Of a stretch of DNA of 13,637 bases, positions 1-8,354 are shown piece by piece. The notes below the pieces were generated by a model. It was not told the DNA's origin. It searched no databases and was given only the letters and a program-made list of their open reading frames with translations. The DNA is taken from contig CAYUIS010000145.1 in NCBI GenBank assembly GCA_964444825.1, positions 1 to 13,637 on the forward strand, in the 5' to 3' direction. A program made the position numbers and the translations under genes. This stretch comes from CAYUIS01 sp964444825 (lineage in GTDB: Bacteria; Chloroflexota; Anaerolineae; B4-G1). Within the stretch, counting starts at the first letter, position 1, and each line of letters opens with the position of its first letter.

Positions 1-290
1 GACCACGTCGCCATAGTGGTAGGTGGACTTGACCGGATCGCTGACCACGGAGCCACTACCGATGACGTTGACGGATAGGGTGTACTCGTCCTGGGTGAAG
101 GTGGCGGTGACCGCCTTGTCGCCGTCCATCGTGATGGTCTCGGGGCTGGCGGAGCCGCCCAGGTCGCCGCTCCAGCCATCGAACGTCCAGCCTGTGTCGG
201 CGGTGGCGGTGAGGGTGACCACGTCGCCGTAGTGGTAGGTGGCCTGGTCAGGATCCTTTGTCACCGAGCCGCTGCTGACTATGCTCGTGG
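1..290 (-). repeat. Tandem InlB-type repeats, 72 residues (216 nt) per unit
   Basis: The nucleotide stretch at 1-26 recurs almost unchanged at 217-242 (both begin gaccacgtcgcc), a period of 216 nt or 72 codons. The encoded unit contains GSV, TYHYGDVVTLTATA, GWTFDGWSGDL and KAVTATFTQDEYTLSV. This is the pattern of divergent InlB B-repeat domains found in bacterial surface proteins. One full unit and part of the next are visible, and more copies may lie outside the window. Confidence 0.75.
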
Positions 291-2865
291 TAAGCTCAGT
301 GTAGATTTCCAGGGGCATTGTGATGGCGGCTGTGTAATCACAAGCATCGGTCACGACGAGGGTCACCGTGTGGGTGCCGGGTGTGCTGTACATCCGGTTT
401 GCAGTCGGGCCTGAGCTTGTGTCGCCGTCGAAATCCCACGACCACTCAACGATCGGCGTGCCATTGGTGGTACTGGTGCTGGTAAAGTACACAGTGTCAC
501 CGGCGATTGCTGTGGTTGGTGTGTGATCAAAGCTGGCAACCACCGCCGGTGGTGTCAAGGCAGTTACAAGAACGGATCCAAGCGGGCTGGCTACAAGCTG
601 GGTGCTGGTGACGACCCGGTAATACTGATTGGTCAATCCCTCCTCGCAAGTGGTAACGACAAAGGAGACCTCCTGAGCATCGCTGGGATCAATAGTCGGG
701 ATCGTCCACGAGATGACACCGCCGCTTTCCGTGCCACCGGAGACGTACTGCGCGTTCAGAGGCAGTTCGTCCGTCACGACGACGTTCGTCGCCACGCCTG
801 TGCCGGTGTTGCTGACGTGAAGGGTGTAGGTCAGCGGGGTGCCGACGACCACGTCTGCTGCCGCTTTGGTCACAGTCAGAACAGGCCTCTGGACCGTGGT
901 GGTTGCGACGTTGGTCTGTCCGACATAGTCAGCGGTAAAAACGAAGGCCGAGTTCGTGATCGGTGTGCGGTCGGATACATTCCATTTGACCGCTGCTGTG
1001 ATGGTTAGATCGACCGAGGTGCGGGCAGGGACAGTGGTTGTGAAGACGACAACGCCGTCGCTCTCCACGCCGCCCGACATCCACTCCAAGTGGGCATCCA
1101 ATGTGTCGGAGACGACCACGTCGGTGTCGGTATACGCGTCGGTGTTGACGAGGCGGATGGTGTACTCAACCGTGCTGCCGGGGGTGATGGTGACGGCATC
1201 GGTGTGCTTCGTGTACGCTAGCCCGCTCTCGTCCCACCCCATATCGTAGCCCGCGCTCTCTGGGCGGGGATCGCCCTCAAAGTCGTGGTCCGGTGCATTG
1301 GCGCTGGTGCCAGCGTCGCGAGCTGGGGAGGCCGCGTCGAGATGGTAGCCCCACAGCCCAGTATCGGCAAACCGGGGATTCACAAAAATGTCGCCAGGGC
1401 GCGATGCGGGAGGGCTGCCGGCATAGTCGTTGGGTGTGTTGCCCCACAAATCACCATACCCAACCGAAACGCCCGCCCACCAGTAGAAGCCGCCACCGCA
1501 TCCGCCGGCGGAACAACTGTTGTTCACAATGATGTTGTTAGCGAATACGCCGTTTGACTGGGCGCCAAATGCACCACCGAACCCACCACTGGTCTGGCCC
1601 TGGGCTCGGTTGCCGATCACCGTGTTGTTGATGACGCGCGTTGGAGCAGCAGGCGTACCGTTCACCATCATCGCGCCGCCGACCGGTCCTGTGTTCTCAT
1701 AGCAGCGCCCGATGCAGCGCACCGTATTGGTGAGGATCAGGTTGTTGGTGACGGCGATCTGATTGGTTCCGCCCCACGTGTCGATGCCACCCCCTTCTGC
1801 CCAGTAGTTGTTCTTTGTTGCATCAGTCCCGCCGGGGCTTTCACACAGATTGTTGTAGATCACGTTGCCCTCGATCAGAGCAGCTTCAGCATCGCTCGCC
1901 AGACCGATGCCACCGCCATTCGCCACGACTGAGCGGTTGACGTTGCCCGCGATCAGGTTACCGCGGATGATGGCCTGCGTATCGCTACCCTCTGAGAAGC
2001 CAATGCCGCTGCCTTCCCCGTAGGTAGCGACACTATCCACGGCGAGAGCGTGGAGCGTGTTGGTCGTCACCTCAGAGCCTTCGATCAACGAATCGTTGCC
2101 ATCCCCTCGGATGGCGACGCCCCCTCCCACGGCAAAGCCGAGTGTGGACGTGATGACATTGTCGTGGATGGCGGAGCCTATGATCTGGGAACCCGGGCCC
2201 CGGATGTCGATGCCGCCGCCCAACGCGTCGCCGCCGGTGCCTATTGCGACGAGGGCGTTTCTATAGATTTGAGTGTTGGTCACCAGGTGGGAACCGCTCA
2301 CAACGGCGATTCCTGCACCGTATGCATCCAGGCCCGATGCTGGTTCGTGCCGGTTGTACCGGATGGTGCTATTGGAGATAGCGATCGGGCTGGAGGTGTT
2401 TAACGTAAGGGCGTGCTCGGCGTATTCAATCGTTGCCCCGCTCAGGTGCCCGCTGCTGCCAGGGGCATAGGTGATGCCTCTCCATGCCCCAGGAACGGCT
2501 GGGGAAGCAACCGTGGTAAAGGCTATCGGGCCGTCGCTGTGTAGATCACCCTGTACCGTGAAACCAACCCCGTCCTCGACGAGAACGGTTGTGTTGGGGG
2601 CGATCGTGATAATCACACCACTCTGGATCGTCACGTCTGCTGTGGCCGTGATGACACCCGGCCCCCAGGTACCGTCGTTCGTCTGGTTCGGCGTGATGGT
2701 GCTGCCATCCGGCTGGTCGTCTGCCAACGTCACGCCCATCCCCACCGTCAGCACTAGCACCAACGCCAGAGCAACGGTCAGCCCGAATCCCAACACGACT
2801 GACACGGTCACATCACCGAGGTCCGATAGGTGGAAACTGCACTTTAGTCGATTGACCTTGATCAT
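1..2865 (-). CDS. Large exported beta-helix / DUF11 / PKD / InlB-repeat surface protein (C-terminus outside window)
   Basis: The frame is open from ATG 2865 to the window edge (955 codons, no stop), so the gene is 3'-truncated by the window. Residues 1-18 are polar/basic and 19-48 are hydrophobic, a long signal peptide or anchor, with possible cleavage near VTLA-DD. Residues about 60-495 are Gly/Asn-rich with recurring GGGI and NNxI motifs, typical of a right-handed parallel beta-helix. Residues 496-541 (NPRF ... SPARDAG ... YDMGWDE) resemble the closing segment of choice-of-anchor-Q proteins. Two DUF11-like beta-sandwich domains follow (about 548-650 and 656-765), then a PKD domain (776-840, with WSWDFDGD), then InlB-type repeats (about 850-955). 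The ribosome-binding site AGGAGAG lies just upstream and overlaps the stop codon of the preceding receiver gene. The protein is probably secreted or surface-attached, with an adhesive or structural role. No catalytic residues are recognised, so substrate and function are unknown. Confidence 0.88.
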   Translation of the reverse strand, partial: MIKVNRLKCSFHLSDLGDVTVSVVLGFGLTVALALVLVLTVGMGVTLADDQPDGSTITPNQTNDGTWGPGVITATADVTIQSGVIITIAPNTTVLVEDGVGFTVQGDLHSDGPIAFTTVASPAVPGAWRGITYAPGSSGHLSGATIEYAEHALTLNTSSPIAISNSTIRYNRHEPASGLDAYGAGIAVVSGSHLVTNTQIYRNALVAIGTGGDALGGGIDIRGPGSQIIGSAIHDNVITSTLGFAVGGGVAIRGDGNDSLIEGSEVTTNTLHALAVDSVATYGEGSGIGFSEGSDTQAIIRGNLIAGNVNRSVVANGGGIGLASDAEAALIEGNVIYNNLCESPGGTDATKNNYWAEGGGIDTWGGTNQIAVTNNLILTNTVRCIGRCYENTGPVGGAMMVNGTPAAPTRVINNTVIGNRAQGQTSGGFGGAFGAQSNGVFANNIIVNNSCSAGGCGGGFYWWAGVSVGYGDLWGNTPNDYAGSPPASRPGDIFVNPRFADTGLWGYHLDAASPARDAGTSANAPDHDFEGDPRPESAGYDMGWDESGLAYTKHTDAVTITPGSTVEYTIRLVNTDAYTDTDVVVSDTLDAHLEWMSGGVESDGVVVFTTTVPARTSVDLTITAAVKWNVSDRTPITNSAFVFTADYVGQTNVATTTVQRPVLTVTKAAADVVVGTPLTYTLHVSNTGTGVATNVVVTDELPLNAQYVSGGTESGGVISWTIPTIDPSDAQEVSFVVTTCEEGLTNQYYRVVTSTQLVASPLGSVLVTALTPPAVVASFDHTPTTAIAGDTVYFTSTSTTNGTPIVEWSWDFDGDTSSGPTANRMYSTPGTHTVTLVVTDACDYTAAITMPLEIYTELTTSIVSSGSVTKDPDQATYHYGDVVTLTATADTGWTFDGWSGDLGGSASPETITMDGDKAVTATFTQDEYTLSVNVIGSGSVVSDPVKSTYHYGDVV

Positions 2866-2875
2866 GTTGCCTCTC

Positions 2876-3286
2876 CTAAACTCCCTGCTCTTGTGTATTT
2901 CCCGCCTGGTTTTCCAATGCCTCCAATACTGCCCTGCGTATGTCCACGAGCCCTACCGGTTTGCCCAGAATGCGCTGTATGGAAGTGCCTTTGGTCTGTT
3001 CCTGCACCATTTCGCCGCCGCAGCCCGTGATCATAATGATGGCCGCCTGTGGGCACAATCGCCGGATATGCTTTGCTAGTGCTATACCGTTCATTCCCGG
3101 CATCTGATAGTCGGTGATGAGTAGATCGAAAGGTCGCTGTTCACAAAGTCGCAACGCTTGGCGGGCGTCAGTTGCCACGGCAACCTCACAGTTGGGCAAC
3201 ATCTCTAGCCCAAGCTGGAGGCCCAATACCAGTTTCTCCTCGTCGTCCACAATTAGGATCCGTCGCTGCGTCAGTAAGTGTTCCAT
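2876..3286 (-). CDS. Stand-alone CheY-like response regulator receiver
   Basis: This is a 136-residue receiver domain with no output domain. The acidic pocket is D14-D15-E16 (ILIVDDEE), the phospho-acceptor is D59 (LLITDYQMPG), the switch Thr is T87 (IMITG) and the conserved Lys is K109 (GKP). All key residues are present, so it should be phosphorylated by a histidine kinase, plausibly the hybrid kinase upstream. ATG 3286 is chosen because it places the receiver core about ten residues from the N-terminus. ATG 3310 (preceded by AGGTGA) and TTG 3349 are in-frame alternatives. A possible extended -10 at 3333-3341 argues against TTG 3349. The TAG stop is embedded in the Shine-Dalgarno of the large exported-protein gene, 10 nt before its ATG, so the two are probably translationally coupled. 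The adapter partner is not visible. Confidence 0.88.
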   Translation of the reverse strand: MEHLLTQRRILIVDDEEKLVLGLQLGLEMLPNCEVAVATDARQALRLCEQRPFDLLITDYQMPGMNGIALAKHIRRLCPQAAIIMITGCGGEMVQEQTKGTSIQRILGKPVGLVDIRRAVLEALENQAGNTQEQGV

Positions 3287-3332
3287 TATCATCTCTGTAC
3301 CGATGTCCATGTCACCTGCGAATGTTTCTATG

Positions 3333-3341
3333 ATCATAGCA
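3333..3341 (-). promoter_or_regulatory. Possible extended -10 promoter for the receiver / surface-protein unit
   Basis: Reading the minus strand, TGC-TATGAT is an extended -10 match (TGnTATAAT with one mismatch). It lies between the terminator at 3405-3446 and the receiver gene, and would start transcription near 3326. No good -35 hexamer is seen at the right spacing. This is inferred from sequence only. Confidence 0.35.
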
Positions 3342-3401
3342 CAAAGCAAGACTTACGCCGTTAAAGTTCCGTAACAGGTATGTAACAATCGTGTGAGTGA
3401 G

Positions 3402-3446
3402 AAAAACGGCAGAGGGTTGAACATCTACGTTCAACCCTCTGCCGTT
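3402..3446 (-). terminator. Rho-independent terminator of the kinase-regulator unit
   Basis: A perfect 18-bp inverted repeat (arms 3405-3422 and 3429-3446) flanks a 6-nt loop. On the minus strand it ends in a run of five T (3406-3402). It begins 27 nt after the stop codon of the winged-helix response regulator. The plus-strand side lacks a T-run, so it acts mainly on minus-strand transcription. Confidence 0.9.
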
Positions 3447-3473
3447 GCCCAACGTTTTACTGGCTGCTCTGCA

Positions 3474-4295
3474 CTACTCAGCTATCGTGTAGCCGACTCC
3501 TCGCACTGTGCGGATGATGCCGGTTTGCCCAGTCGCCTCTTTGATCTTTTGTCGGATTCGATAGACGTGTTGGCGCACCGTCTCGCTTGCCTCCCACTGC
3601 TCGCTTTCGTATCCCTGCACCTCTCGTACCAGTTCCTGGGACGAGACGACCCGGGGAGCCTCGCTGATCAAGTAAGAGACCAGACCGAATTCGGTGGGAC
3701 TGAGATCGAGCAGGTGGTCGTCCAAGGTGATCAGATGGCGCAGAGAATCCACGACCAGCCCTTCTCGCTGCAAGAAACGCTTGCGCTCCTCAGCCTCGGC
3801 AGGTTGGACGACGGCGGACAACGGTCTCTCAACCCGCTTGGCAAGGGTGGTGCGAATATCCTCTAGGCTGCCGGCCATTTCCTCTATGTGATCCAGCAGG
3901 TCACGGTCCCGGGTTTCCTGTTGATCGAGGATGCCTCTACGTATGCTCTCGCGAAGCTCGGCCGGTTTGCAGGGCTTGAATAGGTAGTCGTGGGCGCCCT
4001 GCCGTAGCGCTTCGACCGCTGTCTCCAGCGAGGCGTGGGCGGTGAGCACGATGGTGACCGTGTCTGGTGAAGTCTGGCGCAGTGCCTTCAGCACCTCGAT
4101 ACCCCCTACGCCTCTCATCTTCAAGTCAATCAGTGCCACATCGAATCTCTCGGTTGTTTCAGAGATGAGCTCCAGTGCGGCCTCTCCGCAGTCCGCCGTC
4201 ACCACCTGATGCCCGTCTTGTGTGAGCATCTCCTTCAGAGATGCCCGTATGTTTGCCTCATCATCCACAATCAGAATCTTGCCTGTTGGAAGCAT
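3474..4295 (-). CDS. Receiver + winged-helix DNA-binding response regulator (OmpR/PhoB type)
   Basis: The protein has 273 residues. The receiver (about 5-125) has D11-D12-E13, phospho-acceptor D57 (ALIDLKM), switch T85 (VLTAH) and K107 (FKP). Residues about 125-185 form a charged, probably helical linker that is longer than in ordinary OmpR proteins (about 230 residues total). The C-terminus (about 185-273) is a Trans_reg_C winged helix: LSPTEFGLVSYL, the recognition helix around ASETVRQHVYRIRQKI, and the closing RTVRGVGYTI. It is a transcription factor activated by phosphotransfer. ATG 4295 is preferred because AGGAG lies 6-7 nt upstream; an alternative start 30 nt earlier has no such site. 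It follows the hybrid kinase by 106 nt on the same strand, so that kinase is the likely phosphodonor. The terminator at 3405-3446 closes the unit. Confidence 0.93.
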   Translation of the reverse strand: MLPTGKILIVDDEANIRASLKEMLTQDGHQVVTADCGEAALELISETTERFDVALIDLKMRGVGGIEVLKALRQTSPDTVTIVLTAHASLETAVEALRQGAHDYLFKPCKPAELRESIRRGILDQQETRDRDLLDHIEEMAGSLEDIRTTLAKRVERPLSAVVQPAEAEERKRFLQREGLVVDSLRHLITLDDHLLDLSPTEFGLVSYLISEAPRVVSSQELVREVQGYESEQWEASETVRQHVYRIRQKIKEATGQTGIIRTVRGVGYTIAE

Positions 4296-4401
4296 CGCCG
4301 CTCCTTTCCCTCTGACCTGCCTCAAAGGTGTTTCCTACTCCATCCTCAGTACGAGTGAGCTGCCCAAGACAGTAGCTCTGACGGGTTCCTCATGCGACCT
4401 T

Positions 4402-7400
4402 TCAACTTGGCGGTGGTTGTTCCACCGGCAGCAGGATTGTAAAGGTTGTTCCCATCCCTGGGTGACTCTCCACTGTGATCTGTCCGTTGTGGGCTTGGAT
4501 GATTCCGTAGCTGATCGACAGCCCTAACCCTGTGCCGCTTTCCTTGGTGGTATAGAAGGGCTCAAAGAGGCGGGACACTACCTCTGGTAGCATACCCTCT
4601 CCTGTGTCACTGAACTCGATACGCACCGCTGGCAGAGATTGCTTGTCATCGCCACCCTGCGTTTGATCCAGGCCAGTAGATATGTACAACGTCCCACCCG
4701 TGGGCATTGCATCGACGGCGTTGAGCACCAGATTCAGCAAGACCTGTTTGAGGTGATCGGGGTTGGCCTGGATCTCCGGAATGTAGTCGGCCCACACGCG
4801 CTCGACGGTGACTTGGCTGTGTTGGAGCTGCTTGCTTGTGAGTTCGAGCACGCTTTCCAAGACAGCGTGCAGGTAGGTGGGCTGCAAACCCTCGCGCGCT
4901 GGGCGGTAAAAGTCGCGCATGCGCCGTACGATGATGGCGATGCGCTCGATCTCCTCACCCACAATCCCTAGATAGCGGTCCATCTGATCTGCACGCTGTT
5001 GTTGCCCTCCCAGTCCCGTGTTCTCCTGCGCCAGCGTCAGATAAGTCCGCACCGCCTGGAGCGGGTTGTTGATTTCGTGAGCGATGGAGGCTGCCAATCT
5101 TCCCAGAGCCGTCATCTTCTCGGCGTGGATCAGTTGTGCCTGAGTTTCCTCCCACTCGCGTAGTAGTGTCCGGAGCTCGTCGTAGAGACTTGCGTTGCCC
5201 AGGGCCACCGCCAGCGTGGAGGCAACAGCTTGCAGAGTACCCAAGTCCTTGCGGCTGTAGATCCCGGCTTGACTGCTGGTCACCGTAACGACACCACTGA
5301 CGCGCTCTCGCATCAGCAATGGGACGGCCATCAATGCACGCGCCTGGTTGCCAAACGGGTGATCTATCCATTCCAGGAAGCGCGGGTCGGCCTGCACATC
5401 CTTGGTCAATACTGGCTGGCGGCGATCCAGCACCCAGCCAACGATACCTTCTCCCGGTGCCACGCGAACTGGAATCTCGGCTGGAGTGCCTTGTACCAGT
5501 GCCAGTACGAAATACAGAGCACCCGTGTGCGGGTCTGGTTGGAATAGTGCAACGTTTTCGGCCTGGAAAAGACGTCGAACCTGGTTCAGCGCAGCATGCA
5601 CAACCGTGGAGTAGTCAAGTGTAGAGGTCAATGCCAAACCAATCTCGTTCAGCAGTCCCAGTTCATTGGCATGCGCCCGCATAGACTCATATAGGCGGGC
5701 GTTCTCCAGGGCGGCGGCGGCGATAGATGATACAGCTTCCAACAGGCTCAAATCTTCGTCAGTGAATTCTCCTTCCTGTTTGTTGATGATCTCGATCGCA
5801 CCAGTGATCCGCCCGCGATGTTTCAGGGGCGCACACAGCAACATCTGGGTCTCGGAGCCAGTGATTGCATCTATGCCGTCGTACCATCGCGGGTCATGGT
5901 AGACGTTGTTGACTAGCACTGCTTGGCCGTGTTGGGCCACCCAGCCAGCAATGCCCTGCCCCAGCACAACGTGCTGGCCGCGCAGAGCACGTATTTGGTC
6001 CCCCAGAGTCAGCACAAATACCAGTCTCTCTGTGTCAGGATCAAGCACCAAGATTGAGCCCGAAGCCGCCTTGAGTGCCTGGCAGGTCAGTTGCAGAACT
6101 TGGCTCAAGGCGGTGTCCAGTTCCAGCGAGGAGACTGCAGCGGCACTGATTTCATTGAGAATGGCGAGCCTTGCAGACTGTTGCTGGCTAGCTTGATAGA
6201 GCCGCGCGTTCTTGATAGCCTGTCCGGCCCGGTGCGTGGCCGCCTTTGCCAGGGCCCGATCCTCATCAGCAAGCGGCCAATCGGCCGATCGCCCGCCCAA
6301 CGCCATGACTGCCATCAACTCCTCGTTATCCCAGATGGGAACGGCCATACCTTCAGCACGCCATTCCTGTGCCAGATCGGGATGACCACTGAGTGCGACT
6401 AGCTCCTGACTGGAGAAAGGGATGATTTCGTGGCTGCTCTGTAGGCGCTGTATGAAAGCCTGTGAGCGATGTCTTGCTTCTTCAGAGGCTGCTGGCTCGA
6501 TCCAACCCTGACTCAGGATACACATCTTTCCCAAGCCTGGACCGCTTTGTGGAGGCAGCACAAACAATATGCCCACTGCCGCGTCCAGGGCGGCAGCGAT
6601 GTGCTGCAAGGTTATCTCTGCTACTTCCTCTGGATTGAGAGTGGCGACCAATGCCTGATCCAACTCGTTGAGCACTTGCAGCCGGTCCACCTGGCGGAGC
6701 GCTTCTTCTGCCCGTTTGCGGGTCGTAATGTCCTCCATGCTCCCTTCGTAATAGAGCACACACCCCTTATCATCTTGTACTGGCCGGGCTGCCTCTTTTA
6801 CCCAAATAATCGTTCCGTCATAGCGGCGTAATTGCACTTCAAAATCGCGTATGATGCCCTCGCGTTCCATTAGGGCCTGCCACCGCTCGCGTTGATCAGT
6901 GTCCACATATGTGTCACCTGCATTGACCCTCAGTAGGGTCTCTCGGTCTGGATAACCCAGCATCTGGACCATGGGGGGATTGGCATCAAGGATGTGTCCC
7001 TCTGGCGTAGTGCGATAGAGCCCTAGCGGTACGTCTTCAAAGAGGCGGCGTGAATGGACCGTCGACTCTAACAGTGCTTTCTCCACCCGCTGGCGATGCT
7101 CTTGCTCGATGATCAGCCTGCGATAGCGGTTGAGTCGAACGATAGTTCGGACCCGGGCCAGTAGCTCGGCTTTGTCAATGGGCTTGGACACAAAGTCGTC
7201 GGCCCCAGCCTCGATACTCTGCAGGCGAGAGTCGCGATCATCTAGGGCGGTGACCATGACGACGGGGACCTGGGCCAAGAGCGGGTCGTCGCGCAGTCGT
7301 CGGCAGACTTCAAAGCCGTCCATATCTGGCATCATCACGTCCAAGAGGATCAGATCAGGGCTAAGGTCCGCCGCCTTTGCTAGTGCCTCTGGGCCACTGC

Positions 7401-7536
7401 AGGCGAAAGCGAGATCGTACCCCGCTCGAGACAGGAGCGCTTCTAGCGTGTCGCGAGTGCTGGGTTCGTCATCTACAATGAGAACGGAACCCTTGTGTGT
7501 CGTGCCACAAGCCGTTTCATCGGTAGTGTGACTCAT
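4402..7536 (-). CDS. Soluble hybrid histidine kinase: receiver-PAS-GAF-GAF-GAF-HisKA-HATPase
   Basis: This is a 1044-residue kinase without membrane segments, so it is cytoplasmic. The N-terminal receiver (about 17-135) has D22-D23-E24, phospho-acceptor D66 (LILLDVMMPD), T96 and K118. A PAS domain with a PAC-like end (SMEDITTRKRAEEAL) covers about 155-280. Three GAF-like domains lie at about 284-440, 453-605 and 621-775, each opening with a similar L-NE-A helix. The dimerisation helix carries the phospho-His H820 (IAHEINNPL). The ATPase domain (about 905-1040) has the N-box NLVLNAVDAM, the G1 box DTGEGM at 977-982 and the G2 box GTGLGL at 1001-1006. The start is ATG 7536, with GGAGG 6 nt upstream. 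An N-terminal receiver suggests an upstream kinase feeds in, or a feedback role. GAF ligands cannot be told from sequence. The winged-helix regulator downstream is the likely target. Confidence 0.95.
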   Translation of the reverse strand: MSHTTDETACGTTHKGSVLIVDDEPSTRDTLEALLSRAGYDLAFACSGPEALAKAADLSPDLILLDVMMPDMDGFEVCRRLRDDPLLAQVPVVMVTALDDRDSRLQSIEAGADDFVSKPIDKAELLARVRTIVRLNRYRRLIIEQEHRQRVEKALLESTVHSRRLFEDVPLGLYRTTPEGHILDANPPMVQMLGYPDRETLLRVNAGDTYVDTDQRERWQALMEREGIIRDFEVQLRRYDGTIIWVKEAARPVQDDKGCVLYYEGSMEDITTRKRAEEALRQVDRLQVLNELDQALVATLNPEEVAEITLQHIAAALDAAVGILFVLPPQSGPGLGKMCILSQGWIEPAASEEARHRSQAFIQRLQSSHEIIPFSSQELVALSGHPDLAQEWRAEGMAVPIWDNEELMAVMALGGRSADWPLADEDRALAKAATHRAGQAIKNARLYQASQQQSARLAILNEISAAAVSSLELDTALSQVLQLTCQALKAASGSILVLDPDTERLVFVLTLGDQIRALRGQHVVLGQGIAGWVAQHGQAVLVNNVYHDPRWYDGIDAITGSETQMLLCAPLKHRGRITGAIEIINKQEGEFTDEDLSLLEAVSSIAAAALENARLYESMRAHANELGLLNEIGLALTSTLDYSTVVHAALNQVRRLFQAENVALFQPDPHTGALYFVLALVQGTPAEIPVRVAPGEGIVGWVLDRRQPVLTKDVQADPRFLEWIDHPFGNQARALMAVPLLMRERVSGVVTVTSSQAGIYSRKDLGTLQAVASTLAVALGNASLYDELRTLLREWEETQAQLIHAEKMTALGRLAASIAHEINNPLQAVRTYLTLAQENTGLGGQQQRADQMDRYLGIVGEEIERIAIIVRRMRDFYRPAREGLQPTYLHAVLESVLELTSKQLQHSQVTVERVWADYIPEIQANPDHLKQVLLNLVLNAVDAMPTGGTLYISTGLDQTQGGDDKQSLPAVRIEFSDTGEGMLPEVVSRLFEPFYTTKESGTGLGLSISYGIIQAHNGQITVESHPGMGTTFTILLPVEQPPPS

Positions 7537-7628
7537 GGTATTCCTCCGTCGGCTTCGAATGTGCAGCCCTCCCGCTCATGCCACGGAATGCGCTGCGCAC
7601 CTACGCTCCCAACTGATGTCTCTCGTAC

Positions 7629-7657
7629 TTGCTAATCTGTTCTTTGTCTATTATACT
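7629..7657 (+). promoter_or_regulatory. Upstream plus-strand promoter (TTGCTA-17-TATACT)
   Basis: The -35 TTGCTA (7629-7634) and -10 TATACT (7652-7657) are 17 bp apart. Transcription would start near 7664, leaving a leader of about 170 nt before the pentapeptide-repeat gene. The stronger site at 7741-7769 lies downstream, so this may be a second promoter. Confidence 0.45.
7650..7655 (-). promoter_or_regulatory. Minus-strand -10 element for the hybrid kinase gene
   Basis: The minus strand reads TATAAT, a perfect consensus -10, about 115 nt upstream of ATG 7536. It overlaps the plus-strand -10 at 7652-7657. The -35 position carries only a poor match (TAGATT), so activity may need an activator. 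Confidence 0.4.
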
Positions 7658-7740
7658 CTATTTTTGGATTAGAATCTATGGCCCATCCGTCCCACCTGAT
7701 AGGGTTGTAGCTGTTCGCCTGTGCGCGCGTGTCGCTCGCG

Positions 7741-7769
7741 TTGACTACGTCGCCACCTTGCGATATACT
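7741..7769 (+). promoter_or_regulatory. Strong sigma-70-type promoter for the pentapeptide-repeat operon
   Basis: The -35 TTGACT (5 of 6 consensus bases) at 7741-7746 and -10 TATACT (5 of 6) at 7764-7769 are separated by exactly 17 bp. Transcription would start near 7776, giving a leader of about 60 nt to the GTG start at 7838. It is one of the best promoter matches in the window. Confidence 0.6.
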
Positions 7770-7837
7770 TGTCGACGAGGTCGGGGGCCGGGGTGCACGT
7801 TCCGCCTCGCCATCCCGGCCAATGACGGAGTGGACTC

Positions 7838-8293
7838 GTGGATGCCAGGACGCTGATCAAAATGTACAATGCCGGAACCCGGGACTTTTCCCGGGCCGAC
7901 CTCAAGGGCGCCGACTTGCGCGAGGCCAATTTGTGGTGGATCGACCTGGAGTCTGCCAACCTCAGCGGCGCTGACCTTGTGGGGGCCAACCTCAAGGGCG
8001 CTAACCTGATTGGCGCCAATCTGAGCGGCGCCTCCCTGGACGCTGCCGATCTGAGCGGTGCCGCTCTGTTCGGAGCCGATCTCCGGGAGGCCGATCTACG
8101 AAGGACCAATTTGAGCACCGCCGACTTGGGCCGGGCCGACCTGGCCGGTGCCAATCTAGCTGGGGCCAACCTGGAAAAGGCCGATCTGCGGGAGGCCAAT
8201 CTACGGGGAGCCCAGGTGACCTCTGAACAACTCGCCCAGGCCAACTTGCTTCAAGGGGCCATCCTGCCCGATGGCACCAGGGGTGAAGAGTGA
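7838..8293 (+). CDS. Pentapeptide-repeat protein
   Basis: The protein has 151 residues. From residue 20 to about 124 it consists of about 21 consecutive A(D/N)LxX pentapeptides (for example ADLKG, ANLSG, ADLRE). Such repeats fold into a right-handed quadrilateral beta-helix. The short N-terminal cap (MDARTLIKMYNAGTRDF) and the end TSEQLAQANLLQGAILPDGT are typical of small single-domain members. The start is GTG 7838, with GGAG 7 nt upstream; ATG 7862 would be an alternative lacking a good site. There is no signal peptide, so it is cytoplasmic. Some family members mimic DNA and protect gyrase, but most have no known role and nothing here assigns one. It is first in a plus-strand run, 61 nt before a receiver gene. 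Confidence 0.93.
   Translation: MDARTLIKMYNAGTRDFSRADLKGADLREANLWWIDLESANLSGADLVGANLKGANLIGANLSGASLDAADLSGAALFGADLREADLRRTNLSTADLGRADLAGANLAGANLEKADLREANLRGAQVTSEQLAQANLLQGAILPDGTRGEE
7895..8210 (+). repeat. 15-nt tandem coding repeats of the pentapeptide protein
   Basis: The DNA repeats a degenerate 15-nt unit of the form gcc-(gac/aat)-(ctg/ttg)-n-n about 21 times, each unit encoding one pentapeptide. The units have diverged at third codon positions, so this is an old array held by protein selection rather than a recent expansion. Confidence 0.7.
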
Positions 8294-8354
8294 TCTGGTG
8301 TTATCTAGACTTGGCCCATCTTGATCCAATTCCCTGTGGACAGGAGGAATCGCC

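Larger units (their letters stand above)
7537..7837. other. Divergent intergenic promoter region
   Basis: These 301 bp separate the minus-strand kinase gene from the plus-strand pentapeptide-repeat gene. The stretch at 7620-7680 is markedly AT-rich compared with its surroundings and holds promoter elements in both directions; a second plus promoter lies at 7741-7769. Short open frames crossing it have no ribosome-binding site or recognisable protein, and no RNA gene is seen. Confidence 0.7.

Noticed and set aside
2471..3079. A 202-codon plus-strand frame over the start of the surface-protein gene
   Set aside because: It lies antisense to a signal peptide, ribosome-binding site and receiver gene that are all well supported.
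7629..7856. A short plus-strand frame in the divergent intergenic region with a hydrophobic start
   Set aside because: It covers promoter elements, has no Shine-Dalgarno and no recognisable domain, and overlaps the pentapeptide gene in another frame.
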